From positions 212,830-276,829 of the forward strand of contig NZ_JAAIYA010000016.1 of NCBI RefSeq assembly GCF_010894405.1: a stretch of DNA of 64,000 bases, written 5' to 3'. Below, one piece after another: positions 1 through 8,356 of the stretch (the first letter of the stretch is position 1; the number at the start of each line of letters is the position of its first letter). This stretch comes from Pyxidicoccus caerfyrddinensis. Lineage in GTDB: Bacteria; Myxococcota; Myxococcia; Myxococcales; Myxococcaceae. The position numbers and the translations under genes are program-made. The notes beneath the pieces are model-generated. The model was not told the origin of the DNA and ran no database searches. It saw nothing but the letters and a program-made list of their open reading frames with translations.

Positions 1-1
1 C

Positions 2-289
2 CTCATCCGCGAGTCGGTGCCCACCGGGCACGCGGTGCTGGCGGCGGCGCACGCGTCGCTCGCGGCGTACCTCAAGTTCAAGGACACGCCCGAGGTGGCC
101 GAGTGGCTCGCCGGTCCGTTCTACAAGGCCGTGTGCCGGGTGTCGGACGCGGAGTTCGAGCAGGGCCGGGCCTGCGAGGGCCACGTGGTGCTCACCGAGT
201 CCTCCCTGGGCGGGCAGGAGGTGGCCATCGCCTTCAAGCCCCGGCGCGAGTGGCCGAAGGCGTTCCGCTTCTTCCGCCTGTTCAAGTGA
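2..289 (+). CDS. 3' end of an unrecognised protein, possibly PTH2-like
   Basis: The frame is open from the left edge and stops at 287-289, so the true start lies outside the window. The visible 95 residues run from LIRESVPTGHAV to the C-terminal FRLFK. The stretch TGHAVLAAAHASLAAYLKF, followed by a KAVCRV strand and a TES-LGG-EVAIAF segment, recalls the layout of small PTH2-type peptidyl-tRNA hydrolases (helix with a conserved His-Ala, then a Lys-rich strand), but no catalytic signature is secure. An in-frame GTG at 17 is probably internal. It is convergent with folA, 12 bases away. Function is not assigned with confidence. Confidence 0.5.
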   Translation, partial: LIRESVPTGHAVLAAAHASLAAYLKFKDTPEVAEWLAGPFYKAVCRVSDAEFEQGRACEGHVVLTESSLGGQEVAIAFKPRREWPKAFRFFRLFK

Positions 290-301
290 CGCGGACGCGC
301 C

Positions 302-781
302 TCAGCGCTCGTACGTGAGGAACGCGTGGGGCAGCTCGGCCTCCGGGTGCTGCTCGTCCTCGACGAGCCGCCAGCCGGACAGGTCCACCTCGGGGAAGTA
401 CGTGTCGCCGGGAAACTCGCGGGCGATGCGGGTGAGGTAGAGCCGGTTCCAGCGGTCCATCGTCTGCGCGTAGAGGTCCGCGCCACCGGCGATGAACACC
501 TCGTCGTCGCCGCGTGCCTGGGCCAGCGAGAGCGCCTCGTCCACCGAGTGCGCCACCGTGACGCCCTGGGGCGCGTAGTCCTGCTGCCGGGTGACGACGA
601 CGAAGGTGCGGCCCGGGAGCGGGCGGCCGATGGACTCGTACGTCTTGCGACCCATGACCAGGGTGTGGCCCATGGTGAGCTTCTTGAAGCGGGCCAAGTC
701 CGCGGACAGGCGCCACGGGAGCTGGTTGCCGGCGCCGATGACCCGGTTGGAGGCCATGGCGACGATGGCGGACAGTCTCAT
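302..781 (-). CDS. folA: dihydrofolate reductase
   Basis: Encodes 159 residues, the usual size for bacterial DHFR, which reduces dihydrofolate to tetrahydrofolate with NADPH. The N-terminus MRLSAIVAMASNRVIG, then NQLPWRLSADLARFK (substrate-pocket helix with the acidic residue), the NADPH loop GHTLVMGRKTYESIGRPLPG, and the late GGADLYAQ glycine motif are all in order. The start was chosen because its ATG overlaps the TGA of thyA in an ATGA junction, so the pair is translationally coupled. DHFR regenerates the folate oxidised by thymidylate synthase, so the two genes form one functional unit for dTMP supply. The frame stays open upstream through thyA, but that part is an antisense-like shadow. 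Confidence 0.96.
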   Translation of the reverse strand: MRLSAIVAMASNRVIGAGNQLPWRLSADLARFKKLTMGHTLVMGRKTYESIGRPLPGRTFVVVTRQQDYAPQGVTVAHSVDEALSLAQARGDDEVFIAGGADLYAQTMDRWNRLYLTRIAREFPGDTYFPEVDLSGWRLVEDEQHPEAELPHAFLTYER

Positions 782-1572
782 ACGGCCACGGGCGCCTTGA
801 TGGCGGGGTGCGGCTCGTAGTCCTCGAGCGTGAAGTCCTCGTACTTGAAGGCGAACAGGTCCTTCACGTCGGGGTTGATGCGCATGCGGGGCAGGGGCTT
901 CGGCTCGCGCGCGAGCTGCGTCTTCGCCTGCTCCACGTGGTTGAGGTACAGGTGCGCGTCGCCCACGGTGTGGATGAACTCGTGCGCCTTCAGGCCCGTC
1001 ACCTGCGCCACCATCATCGTCAGCAGCGAGTACGAGGCGATGTTGAACGGCAGCCCGAGGAAGATGTCCGCGCTGCGCTGGTAGAGCTGGCAGGACAGCT
1101 TCCCGTCGGCCACGTAGAACTGGAAGAGCACGTGGCAGGGCGGCAGCTTCATGGACGGCAGGTCCGCCACGTTCCACGCGCTGACGATGTGCCGGCGCGA
1201 GTCGGGGTTCTTCTTCAGCCCCTCCACCAGCCCCTTCATCTGGTCGATGTGTTCACCGTTGGGCGCGGTCCAAGAGCGCCACTGGTGGCCGTAGACGGGG
1301 CCGAGGCTGCCGTCCGCGTTGGCCCACTCGTCCCAGATGGTGACGTTGTGCGCCTGGAGCGAGCGCACGTTGGTGTCCCCCGCGAGCATCCACAGCAGCT
1401 CGTGGAGGATGGACTTCACGTGCAGCTTCTTCGTCGTGACGAGCGGGAAGCCCTGCGTGAGGTCGAACCGCAGTTGGTGGCCGAAGACGCTGAGCGTGCC
1501 CGTGCCGGTTCGGTCGCCCTTCTTCGCCCCATGGGTGAGGACGTGGTCAACGAGGGACAGATATTGCCGCAT
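778..1572 (-). CDS. thyA: thymidylate synthase
   Basis: A 264-residue protein, the normal length for ThyA, which methylates dUMP using methylene-tetrahydrofolate. Visible signatures are the N-terminal RTGTGTLSVFG, the active-site PPCHVLFQFYV with the nucleophilic Cys, the RRHIVSAWNV and QRSADIFLGLPFNIASYSLL substrate-binding segments, and HLYLNHVEQ near the C-terminus. ATG at 1572 begins directly at the conserved MRQYL-LV. It is the first gene of a two-gene operon with folA, whose ATG overlaps its stop. It is divergent from the adenosyltransferase gene, with about 100 bases between the two starts. Confidence 0.98.
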   Translation of the reverse strand: MRQYLSLVDHVLTHGAKKGDRTGTGTLSVFGHQLRFDLTQGFPLVTTKKLHVKSILHELLWMLAGDTNVRSLQAHNVTIWDEWANADGSLGPVYGHQWRSWTAPNGEHIDQMKGLVEGLKKNPDSRRHIVSAWNVADLPSMKLPPCHVLFQFYVADGKLSCQLYQRSADIFLGLPFNIASYSLLTMMVAQVTGLKAHEFIHTVGDAHLYLNHVEQAKTQLAREPKPLPRMRINPDVKDLFAFKYEDFTLEDYEPHPAIKAPVAV

Positions 1573-1673
1573 ACGGCCATGTAGGATCGCTTGCGCGGTG
1601 GATCAAGTCCTTGACGCCGCGCGCGGCTTCCCGTGGACGGCGCACACGCGGTGCCGTTACAAGCCCGCCAACG

Positions 1674-2237
1674 ATGAAGATCTACACGAAGACGGGTGAT
1701 GCCGGAGAGACGGGCCTGTTCGGTGGCGGACGCGTCGCGAAGGACGACGAACGCGTGGACGCGTATGGCGAGGTGGACGAGCTGAACGCCACCATCGGCC
1801 TGGCGCGCGGCTTCCCGATGCCGGCGGACATGGATGCGCTGCTGCAGCGCCTCCAGGACCAGCTCTTCACGCTGGGCGCGGTGATGGCGACACCCGCGGA
1901 CACGAAGGCGTCCTCGTACATTCCCGAGCTGAAGGCGGAGTGGGCGGAGGACATGGAGCGCGCCATCGACGGCTTCGAGGCCGAGCTGCCGAAGATGACC
2001 CACTTCATCCTCCCTGGGGGCACCCAGGCCGCCGCCGCGCTGCACCTGGCGCGCACCGTGTGCCGCCGCACGGAGCGCCGCACGGTGCCACTGTTGCGCG
2101 AGGGAAAGATTCCGCAGGCCGTGGTCGTCTACCTGAACCGGCTCTCCGATTTGCTCTTCGTCATGGCCCGGCTGGCGAACCACCGGGCTGGCGTCCCGGA
2201 CGTGAAGTGGATACCGGAGAAGAAGAGCACGCCGTAG
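1674..2237 (+). CDS. PduO-type cob(I)alamin adenosyltransferase
   Basis: Encodes 187 residues that transfer the adenosyl group of ATP to cob(I)alamin, making adenosylcobalamin in the cytoplasm. The N-terminus MKIYTKTGDAGETGLFGG is the family ATP-binding signature, followed by RVDAYGEVDELNA; the C-terminal half has ILPGGT and the RRTERRTV...YLNRLSDLLFVMAR helix with the conserved Arg and Asp. An earlier in-frame start at 1611 would add residues with no family match, so ATG 1674 is preferred. It lies 10 bases before queG, whose product also handles cobalamin, suggesting a shared transcript. Confidence 0.95.
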   Translation: MKIYTKTGDAGETGLFGGGRVAKDDERVDAYGEVDELNATIGLARGFPMPADMDALLQRLQDQLFTLGAVMATPADTKASSYIPELKAEWAEDMERAIDGFEAELPKMTHFILPGGTQAAAALHLARTVCRRTERRTVPLLREGKIPQAVVVYLNRLSDLLFVMARLANHRAGVPDVKWIPEKKSTP

Positions 2238-2247
2238 AAGACGCCCG

Positions 2248-3267
2248 ATGAATCCGCTGCCCACCTCCCAGCTTCGCGAGCTCGCCAGCCTCGTTGGCTT
2301 CGACCTGGTGGGCTTCTCGCGCGCGGAGCCGATTCCGCCCACCTTCCTGATGGAGTGGCTGGAGTCCGGCTACGCGGCGGACATGGACTGGATGGGAGAG
2401 CGGGCCGCCGAGCGCCTGGACGTGCAGAAGCTGCTCCCGGGCGCGAGGACGGTCATCTCCTTCGCGAACAACTACTGGCGGGACGACGCGCAGTCGGTGG
2501 ACTCGCCGATTGCCCGCTACGCGCGGGGGCGTGACTACCACTCCACACTGCGCGACAGGATGAAGGCCTTCCGCAAGTCGGTGGTCGCCATGTTCCCTGG
2601 CGTGGGCACCTACGGGAGCGTGGACAGTGGCCCGCTGATGGAGAAGGTGTGGGCGGCGCGCGCGGGGCTGGGGTACGTGGGGAAGAACGGCTGCTTCATC
2701 ACCGAGCCCTATGGCTCGTGGGTGCTGCTGGCCACGCTCATCCTGGACGCGGAGGTAGACGCGTACGGGGAGGGCCCGGCGGCGGACCGCTGTGGTTCAT
2801 GCCGCCGCTGCCTCATGTCCTGTCCCACGGGAGCGCTGGTGGGCAATGGCCGCGTGGACGCGCGGGCGTGCCTCTCCTACCAGACGATTGAGAACCGTGA
2901 GCGCGAGGTGCCCGAGGCGTTCCGGCTCAAGTTCGACAACCTCATCTTCGGCTGCGACATCTGCCAGCAGGTGTGTCCGCTGAATCGCCGTCCGGTGTTC
3001 GCGGAACATCCGCGCTTCGCGCCGCGAGCGGTGGCGGAGCTGGGGACGCTGGAGTTGGCGGGGCTCACACCGGAACAGTATGAGCACCTGGTACCCGGTA
3101 CAGCGCTGGCACGCGCACGGTACGACGGGCTGCGCCGCAACGCGGTGTATGCGCTGGGCGTCGCGAAGCAGGCGGATGCCCGGCACTTGCTCGAAAAGCT
3201 CTGCGGCGACACGAGCGAGTTGGTACGTACAGCGGCGCAATGGGCGCTCAGCCAGCTCGACCCCTGA
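2248..3267 (+). CDS. queG: epoxyqueuosine reductase
   Basis: A 339-residue enzyme for the last step of queuosine tRNA modification, reducing epoxyqueuosine with cobalamin and two [4Fe-4S] clusters. The cluster motifs are intact: C182-x2-C185-x2-C188-x3-C192 (CGSCRRCLMSCPTG) and C236-x2-C239-x3-C243 in CDICQQVCPLN. The GPLMEKVWAARAGLGYVGKNG segment and the C-terminal HEAT-like part (LRRNAVYALGVAKQ...ELVRTAAQWAL) fit QueG. The family depends on cob(II)alamin, which makes the adenosyltransferase gene 10 bases upstream a meaningful neighbour. The 3' end overlaps the most upstream start of the following transporter. Confidence 0.96.
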   Translation: MNPLPTSQLRELASLVGFDLVGFSRAEPIPPTFLMEWLESGYAADMDWMGERAAERLDVQKLLPGARTVISFANNYWRDDAQSVDSPIARYARGRDYHSTLRDRMKAFRKSVVAMFPGVGTYGSVDSGPLMEKVWAARAGLGYVGKNGCFITEPYGSWVLLATLILDAEVDAYGEGPAADRCGSCRRCLMSCPTGALVGNGRVDARACLSYQTIENREREVPEAFRLKFDNLIFGCDICQQVCPLNRRPVFAEHPRFAPRAVAELGTLELAGLTPEQYEHLVPGTALARARYDGLRRNAVYALGVAKQADARHLLEKLCGDTSELVRTAAQWALSQLDP

Positions 3268-4211
3268 CTTCCACCGCTGCCTCCTCGTCGCTGGGCCTGG
3301 TGTACGCCGGGATGTGCGTCCAGGTCCTCATCAGCGCGGGCACGTACCTTGCTGGCAAGCGGGCGATGACGGAGTTGCCGCCGCTCACGGTGGTGCTGTG
3401 GCGCTTCATCCTGAGCGGCGCGGTGTTCGTGCTGCTGCTGGGGCTGACGCCGGGACCGAAGCTGCCGCCGCGCCATGAGTGGAAGCGGGTGCTGGGACTG
3501 GGGCTGCTGGCGGGGCCGGTGAACCAGGCGTTCTTCTTCTATGGCCTGTCGAAGTCCTCGGCGGCGCACGCGGCGCTGTTCTATTCGCTCACGCCTCTGG
3601 GCGTGTACCTGCTGAGCCTGGCGCGAGGGCATGAGCGGGCCTCGCTGCGCGCGGTGGGTGGCATCGCCACGGCCTTCGCGGGTGTGGTGGTGCTGCTGCT
3701 GGGCCGGGGGCTGGCGGACGCGAGCGGCTCATTGATGGGGGATTTGCTCATCCTCGGCGCGGTGGTGGCGTGGGTGGGGTACACGACGGAGGGCAAGCCC
3801 TTCGTGGCGGCGCACGGGACGATTCGCGCGACGGCGTGGAGCATGGTGGCGGCGACGCTGATGATGTTGCTCATGGCGCCGTTCATGGCGAGGCCCGCCG
3901 AGGTGATGGCGGCGAGCAACGCGGCGAAGGGCTCCATCGTGTACCTGGGGCTGCTCACGTCGGTGGTGGCGTACCTCATCTGGTACTACGCGCTCTCGAA
4001 GGTGCCGGCGTCGAAGGTGGCCATCTTCTCCAACCTCCAGCCCCCGACCACCGCAGTGGCCGCGTGGCTGCTGCTGGGCGAGTCGCTGCACTGGGAGATT
4101 GCGGTGGGCGGTGTGCTCGTGCTCGCGGGCGTGCGGTTGACGCAGACGGCGCACGTGCGGCCTCCGCCTTCGGCGCCGGTGCCTCCGGAAGCGGAGCGGC
4201 AGGCAGCGTAG
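3240..4211 (+). CDS. EamA/DMT-family transporter
   Basis: A hydrophobic protein of up to 323 residues with about ten predicted membrane helices in two EamA repeats, typical of drug/metabolite exporters in the inner membrane; the substrate cannot be read from sequence. Repeat features include VVLWRFILSGAVF, NQAFFFYGLSKSSAAHAALFYSLTPL and, in the second half, YLIWYYALSKVPASKVAIFSNLQPP. The start is uncertain: ATG 3240 overlaps queG by 28 bases and adds about 20 polar residues before the first helix, while GTG 3300 would begin close to that helix. The last codons lie inside a 33-bp direct repeat that recurs at 6075-6107. Confidence 0.88.
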   Translation: MGAQPARPLTSTAASSSLGLVYAGMCVQVLISAGTYLAGKRAMTELPPLTVVLWRFILSGAVFVLLLGLTPGPKLPPRHEWKRVLGLGLLAGPVNQAFFFYGLSKSSAAHAALFYSLTPLGVYLLSLARGHERASLRAVGGIATAFAGVVVLLLGRGLADASGSLMGDLLILGAVVAWVGYTTEGKPFVAAHGTIRATAWSMVAATLMMLLMAPFMARPAEVMAASNAAKGSIVYLGLLTSVVAYLIWYYALSKVPASKVAIFSNLQPPTTAVAAWLLLGESLHWEIAVGGVLVLAGVRLTQTAHVRPPPSAPVPPEAERQAA

Positions 4212-4213
4212 CG
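4181..4213 (+). repeat. 33-bp direct repeat, left copy
   Basis: This stretch begins GCCTCCGGAAGCGGAGCGGC and recurs at 6075-6107 with 31 of 33 bases identical; only the sixth and twenty-fifth bases differ. The left copy encodes the C-terminus PEAERQAA and the stop codon of the EamA transporter. The right copy is non-coding and abuts the stop of the gene at 6109. Together they bracket 1.86 kb holding only the MscS-type gene. Confidence 0.85.
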
Positions 4214-4229
4214 CTGAAACCGGGCGCCC

Positions 4230-5912
4230 CTACCGGTTCGCGACGGCGAGGGCCTGGGGTTCCTCCTGCGGCGGCGCGGCGAGGGGGGCGGGAAGCAACG
4301 TGGCGCCCTCGTATTGCACCGACTTGGGGTAGGGGATTTCCAGGCCGTTGGCGTTGAAGGCCTCGAACAGCAGCCGGTTGAGCAGCCGCTTCACATCGAA
4401 GTGCGTCCCTGGCTGCACCCTGGCTTCAATGCGCACGGTCATCCAGCTCTCGTCCATGCTCTCGATACCCAGCAGCTTGGGCATCTCGGACACCTTGCCC
4501 TGCGCGAGCATGGGCACCTGCTCGCAGACCTGGCGAATCACATCCATCACCTTCTTCAAGTCGCACTCATAGGCCACGGCCATGTCCACGACCGCCAGTG
4601 TCCAGCCGCGACTGTAATTGATGACATTCTTGACTTCGCCATTGCGGAGGATGTGAAGGCGCCCGAAGCGGTCGCGAATGCGGGTAATGCGAGGCGTTAT
4701 CTCCTCCACCACGCCCTCGGTCTCGTTGATGCGGATGTAGTCGCCGTTCAATATCTGGTCCTCGAAGAGCAGGAAGATGCCGTTGACCAGGTCCGTGACG
4801 ATGGCCTGCGAGCCCAGGCCCACGGTGAGGCCGACGATGCCGGCGCCCGCAAGGATGGGGGTGGGGTCCACGCCCAGGTCGCTGAGCACCATCATCCCGA
4901 CCAGGAAGTAGACCAGGTACTTGGAGGCGCTCTGGATGAGGGCGACGAAGGTGTTGCGCCGCCGGGCCGCATCATTCAGGTCGGGGCCGTCCACCTTGAA
5001 TGCCCGGGCGATGAGCAGCCGGACGAACTCCACGACGACGCTGGCGGCGAAGAACAGGGCGATGACGCGGATGAGCACCGGCCCGTATGGAGCAAAGGCT
5101 TCCAGGCCCTGGAACCGGCGGACGATGAGCGTCGCCACCGAGATGTAGACGATGGCCTCCAGGCTCCTCTGCCCCACCGGCAGCAGCCGGCTGAGGGACA
5201 CGAAGTACTCCTCGTACTTCGTGTCCTTGCTCTTCACCTCCCAGGACTCGACCAGCCGCCCCGACATCAAGTGCAGCAAGGACACCGCCAGGCGCCCGCC
5301 GCTGATGGACAGCAGCACGAAGATGGTGGTGCCCGCGAGCCACTCCAGCGCGGCCGGGGGTTGCAGCGAGGTGACCACCACGCCCACCGCGAAGTAGGCC
5401 AGCACCAGCTTGATGAAGCTGGGCCCCTGCTCCAGCGCCTTCTGGGCATGTTCCCTGTGCTCCGGACGCAGTTGCCACTCGTTCAACCTGCGTTCGAGCT
5501 TCACCAGGAGCTGGCGCGCCGCCCGCTCCAGCACCAGGAAGGCCGCCAGCAGCAGCAGCAGCAGCCCCACTCCGCGCCCCAGGGCCGCCAGCCCCTCCCG
5601 CGTCACCCCCGCCAGCAGGGCCGTGAAGTGGGGCTCCAGGTCCTGCTTCGCCCACAGGGAGAAGCCCAACACGGCGATGCCGACGAAGACCACCACGAAG
5701 GACAGGAGGGCGGCGCTCAGCCGGGCGCGCTTGCGCAGGCCGTCGGCCACCTGCTCCAGCGCCTTCACACCCATCAGCCGGATGCCATGGTACAGCAGCG
5801 CGGTGGTGGTCACGAGCACGGCCCAGAGGGCGAGTAGCAGCAACGTCACGCTCAGACCGACGAGCCAGGCGTTGTTCAACTCGACTGTGTCCGCGAGTCG
5901 GAAGATTCCCAT
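4230..5912 (-). CDS. MscS-family mechanosensitive ion channel
   Basis: About 560 residues, roughly twice the size of E. coli MscS. Several hydrophobic helices in the first half (a Leu-rich one near residue 20, then VVVFVGIAVLGFSLW and LLLLLLAAFLVLE) precede the conserved channel core. The core contains SASKYLVYFLVGMMVLSDLG, then the Gly/Ala-rich pore helix PILAGAGIVGLTVGLGSQAI, the beta domain FEDQILNGDYIRI and ITPRITRIRDRFGRLHILRNGEV. Such channels open on membrane tension to release osmolytes. ATG 5912 is used; ATG 5930 adds six residues and is equally possible. The gene sits convergent to the EamA gene between 33-bp direct repeats. Confidence 0.93.
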   Translation of the reverse strand: MGIFRLADTVELNNAWLVGLSVTLLLLALWAVLVTTTALLYHGIRLMGVKALEQVADGLRKRARLSAALLSFVVVFVGIAVLGFSLWAKQDLEPHFTALLAGVTREGLAALGRGVGLLLLLLAAFLVLERAARQLLVKLERRLNEWQLRPEHREHAQKALEQGPSFIKLVLAYFAVGVVVTSLQPPAALEWLAGTTIFVLLSISGGRLAVSLLHLMSGRLVESWEVKSKDTKYEEYFVSLSRLLPVGQRSLEAIVYISVATLIVRRFQGLEAFAPYGPVLIRVIALFFAASVVVEFVRLLIARAFKVDGPDLNDAARRRNTFVALIQSASKYLVYFLVGMMVLSDLGVDPTPILAGAGIVGLTVGLGSQAIVTDLVNGIFLLFEDQILNGDYIRINETEGVVEEITPRITRIRDRFGRLHILRNGEVKNVINYSRGWTLAVVDMAVAYECDLKKVMDVIRQVCEQVPMLAQGKVSEMPKLLGIESMDESWMTVRIEARVQPGTHFDVKRLLNRLLFEAFNANGLEIPYPKSVQYEGATLLPAPLAAPPQEEPQALAVANR

Positions 5913-6074
5913 ACGGCGGCGGCATAGCATCCAACGAACACGCCGTGCCAGACGCGCCGGGCCACTGCGCCCGAGGAGGGGGAGAGAGACTCCAACCGCT
6001 CACCAGGCAGGAGGGTCGCGAGCCGTTCTCCGTCCTGGGACGTGCGCTCGCGCGGCCAGGCGCCGGCCTCGAGG

Positions 6075-6107
6075 GCCTCTGGAAGCGGAGCGGCAGGCGG
6101 CGTAGCG
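6075..6107 (+). repeat. 33-bp direct repeat, right copy
   Basis: Matches 4181-4213 at 31 of 33 positions. Here it is not part of a gene: it ends one base before the stop codon of the minus-strand gene at 6109 and lies upstream of the MscS-type channel gene. Because the left copy is the coding end of the EamA transporter, the right copy looks like the duplicated one. Confidence 0.85.
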
Positions 6108-6108
6108 G

Positions 6109-6429
6109 TCAGGAGAGGCGCAGGGTTGGAGACAGGCTCTCCGTGTGTCCGCGCGAGAGCAGCACGATGTTCTTCCCGGGCTGCACCTGCTCCGGTGCGT
6201 AGATGACCTGCACGAGGATGCCGTCATCACGCAGGATGGCCCAGTGCCGGAATCCTTCTTCAGGCACATCCAGGTCGGGATGGCGCGGACCCGAGCCGGG
6301 GATGTAGCAGACGACACCTTCCCGGTCCTTGAGGAGCCAGCGCTTGATGCGGACGCGGTCTCCGAGACGGACCTCCTCACGCGTGCCGAAGTAGTAGAGC
6401 CTGCAGCCTGAGGAGTTTTCAGCGCTCAT
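6109..6429 (-). CDS. hypothetical protein, 106 residues
   Basis: A small soluble protein with no signal peptide or membrane helix. The middle has VRLGDRVRIKRWLLKDREGVV, a pattern resembling a small SH3/KOW-like beta barrel, followed by GFRHWAILRDDGILVQVIYAPE, also beta-rich. I do not recognise the family and assign no function. It reads away from the downstream dehydratase gene, with 166 bases between starts. Coding is supported by G/C-ending codons and normal amino-acid content; the start at 6429 is the only ATG near the open frame's beginning. Confidence 0.65.
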   Translation of the reverse strand: MSAENSSGCRLYYFGTREEVRLGDRVRIKRWLLKDREGVVCYIPGSGPRHPDLDVPEEGFRHWAILRDDGILVQVIYAPEQVQPGKNIVLLSRGHTESLSPTLRLS

Positions 6430-6595
6430 CTGGATGGACGAAGCTGATACCGCTACTCGCGGGCACCGCGCCAGCGCGCGGCCTGCTTCAAGTGAGGTTG
6501 CGGCGCCGTCCCCTGAGCGCAGGCCAGGCGAGTGTCCGCGGACGCTCGCCCGGCTCCGTCACGAAGGCCGGCACCGTCCTCCACCCGGAGTGACC

Positions 6596-7639
6596 ATGCC
6601 GACCGATAGAATCCTGACCTCGCATCGCGTCCTCATCACTGGCGCCTCGGGCTTCATGGGCTCCTGGCTCGCCGAGTACCTGCGCCAGCAGGGGGCGTAC
6701 GTCATCAACCTGCTCTCGCAGTGGGAGCCCCAGGGACGCTTCGTCCAGAGCGGCCTCGTCCAGCGGGTCCACAACGTCATCGGGCAGGTCGAGGACTACG
6801 CCCTGCTGGAGCGGCTCCTCGCGGAGCAGGGCGTGGACACGGTGTTCCACCTCGCGGCCATCTCCATCGAGGGGCGCGCCTTCCAGTCGCCCCATACGGC
6901 GATGGAGGTGAACGTCCGCGGCACGTACAACGTCCTGGAGGCGTGCCGGCGGAACAGCGACACCGTCCGGCGCGTCATCATCGCCTCCAGCGACAAGGCC
7001 TATGGTGACAGCCCCGTCCTCCCCTACACCGAGGACATGCCGCTCCAGGGCCGCCACCCCTATGACGTCTCGAAGTCGTGCGCGGACCTCATCGCCCATG
7101 CCTATGCCCACAGCTATGGCCTGCCCGTGACGATTGGACGGTTCGGCAACATCTACGGCGGCGGAGACCTCAACTGGAGCCGGCTCATTCCCAACACCGT
7201 CCGCCGGCTGCTGGCCGGACAGCCTCCGCTCGTGCGCATGCCACCGCAGGGGGACTTCATGCGTGACTTCCTCTACGTGCGGGACGCGGTGCGGGCCTAC
7301 ATGGCCATGTTCGACGGACTCGACGCGGGCATGGCCCGGGGCGAGGCGTTCAACTTCGCCATGGGCGGGAGCTGGACGGTGCTCGACGTGGTGAGGACGC
7401 TCCAACGGCTGCTTCACCGCGAGGAGCTCGTGCCCGACGTCCTCCCTGCCTCGCACGGGGAAATCTTCCACCAGCACGTGTCCGCCGAGAAGGCACGGCG
7501 GCTCCTGGGCTGGGCCCCGCGCTACGCCCTGGAGGAGGGACTGCGGGAGACTGCCGAGTGGTACCGTGAGCACCTGAGCGCCACCTCCTCGCCCTCCTTC
7601 TCCGAGCCGCATGAACGAGTCCACGCCGCTGCCTCGTGA
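6596..7639 (+). CDS. NAD-dependent sugar dehydratase/epimerase (extended SDR, RfbG-like)
   Basis: A 347-residue extended short-chain dehydrogenase. It opens with the NAD-binding motif VLITGASGFMGSWLAEYL, then has the cofactor strand FHLAAIS, the catalytic S-S-D-K (IASSDKAYGDS) and YDVSK with Tyr and Lys, and IGRFGNIYGGGDLNWSRLIPN. The SDK and the GNIYGGGD-RLIPN run resemble CDP-glucose 4,6-dehydratases more than UDP-glucose epimerases, so a nucleotide-sugar dehydratase is likely; the exact sugar is unknown. ATG 6596 starts right at the Rossmann domain. Its end overlaps the WbuC-like gene by 29 bases, a pairing that suggests surface polysaccharide synthesis. Confidence 0.9.
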   Translation: MPTDRILTSHRVLITGASGFMGSWLAEYLRQQGAYVINLLSQWEPQGRFVQSGLVQRVHNVIGQVEDYALLERLLAEQGVDTVFHLAAISIEGRAFQSPHTAMEVNVRGTYNVLEACRRNSDTVRRVIIASSDKAYGDSPVLPYTEDMPLQGRHPYDVSKSCADLIAHAYAHSYGLPVTIGRFGNIYGGGDLNWSRLIPNTVRRLLAGQPPLVRMPPQGDFMRDFLYVRDAVRAYMAMFDGLDAGMARGEAFNFAMGGSWTVLDVVRTLQRLLHREELVPDVLPASHGEIFHQHVSAEKARRLLGWAPRYALEEGLRETAEWYREHLSATSSPSFSEPHERVHAAAS

Positions 7640-8123
7640 GCTGCTGCTGCGGCTCTGCGCGGAGGCCACCGCCAGCAAGCGCCTGCGCACCACGCACTGC
7701 CTCCATGCCCCCACGGGCCGCGTGCAGCGGATGCTGCTCGCGTTGCAGCCGGGGACCTATGTCCCGCCGCACCGGCATCCGCGTCCTCCGGGGCGCGATG
7801 GCTTCGAGCTGCTGTGCGTGGTGCAGGGGGCCCTGGGAGTGCTGGCCTTCGAGGAGGACGGCCGCATCCACTCTCTCCATCACCTGCGGGTGGGTGGGGC
7901 ACACTGGGGCATCGAGTTGCCCGGGCGGACGTTTCACTCCGTCGTGGTGCTCGAGCCGGACACGGTGGTGCTCGAAGTCAAGGAGGGGCCCTACGCGCCC
8001 CAGGGCGAGAAGGAGTTCCTGGCCGGCTTCCCCGAGGAAGACGCTCCCGAGGCCCCTCGGATTGTCGCGGGCTGGCGGGCCCACTTCAGCCCAGGCGCTG
8101 CGCGCTCTCCGCCCAGAGGTTGA
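7611..8123 (+). CDS. WbuC-family cupin
   Basis: 170 residues with one cupin domain. The first metal motif is seen in PGTYVPPHRHPRPPGRDGFELLCVVQGALGVL (His-x-His and Glu), and the second in PGRTFHSVVVLEPDTVVLEVKEGPY. WbuC proteins are found in O-antigen clusters and are presumed metal-dependent sugar-modifying or binding proteins, but their reaction is not established. Translation starts 29 bases inside the dehydratase gene, so the two are probably coupled. GC and codon use match neighbours. Confidence 0.85.
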   Translation: MNESTPLPRELLLRLCAEATASKRLRTTHCLHAPTGRVQRMLLALQPGTYVPPHRHPRPPGRDGFELLCVVQGALGVLAFEEDGRIHSLHHLRVGGAHWGIELPGRTFHSVVVLEPDTVVLEVKEGPYAPQGEKEFLAGFPEEDAPEAPRIVAGWRAHFSPGAARSPPRG

Positions 8124-8356
8124 GCCTCGACGCCCCGCCGCCTCATGTGGCCCTCGCGCTCTCTGAACGTCCAACCCGGACTCAGAAATTCATGGGCCCC
8201 AGGTCATGAATGGCAGACATGCTCCTGGCTTCGATTGCTCACGTGCCCCTGCGTCCGGGCCGCTGGCGGGAGGGCGGCACGGCTCCTGCTGACGACGGAC
8301 CGTCCAAGAGGAGCCAATCAGGCCGTGGGGTTGGACCCAGTGGACGAGGGGGTTCC

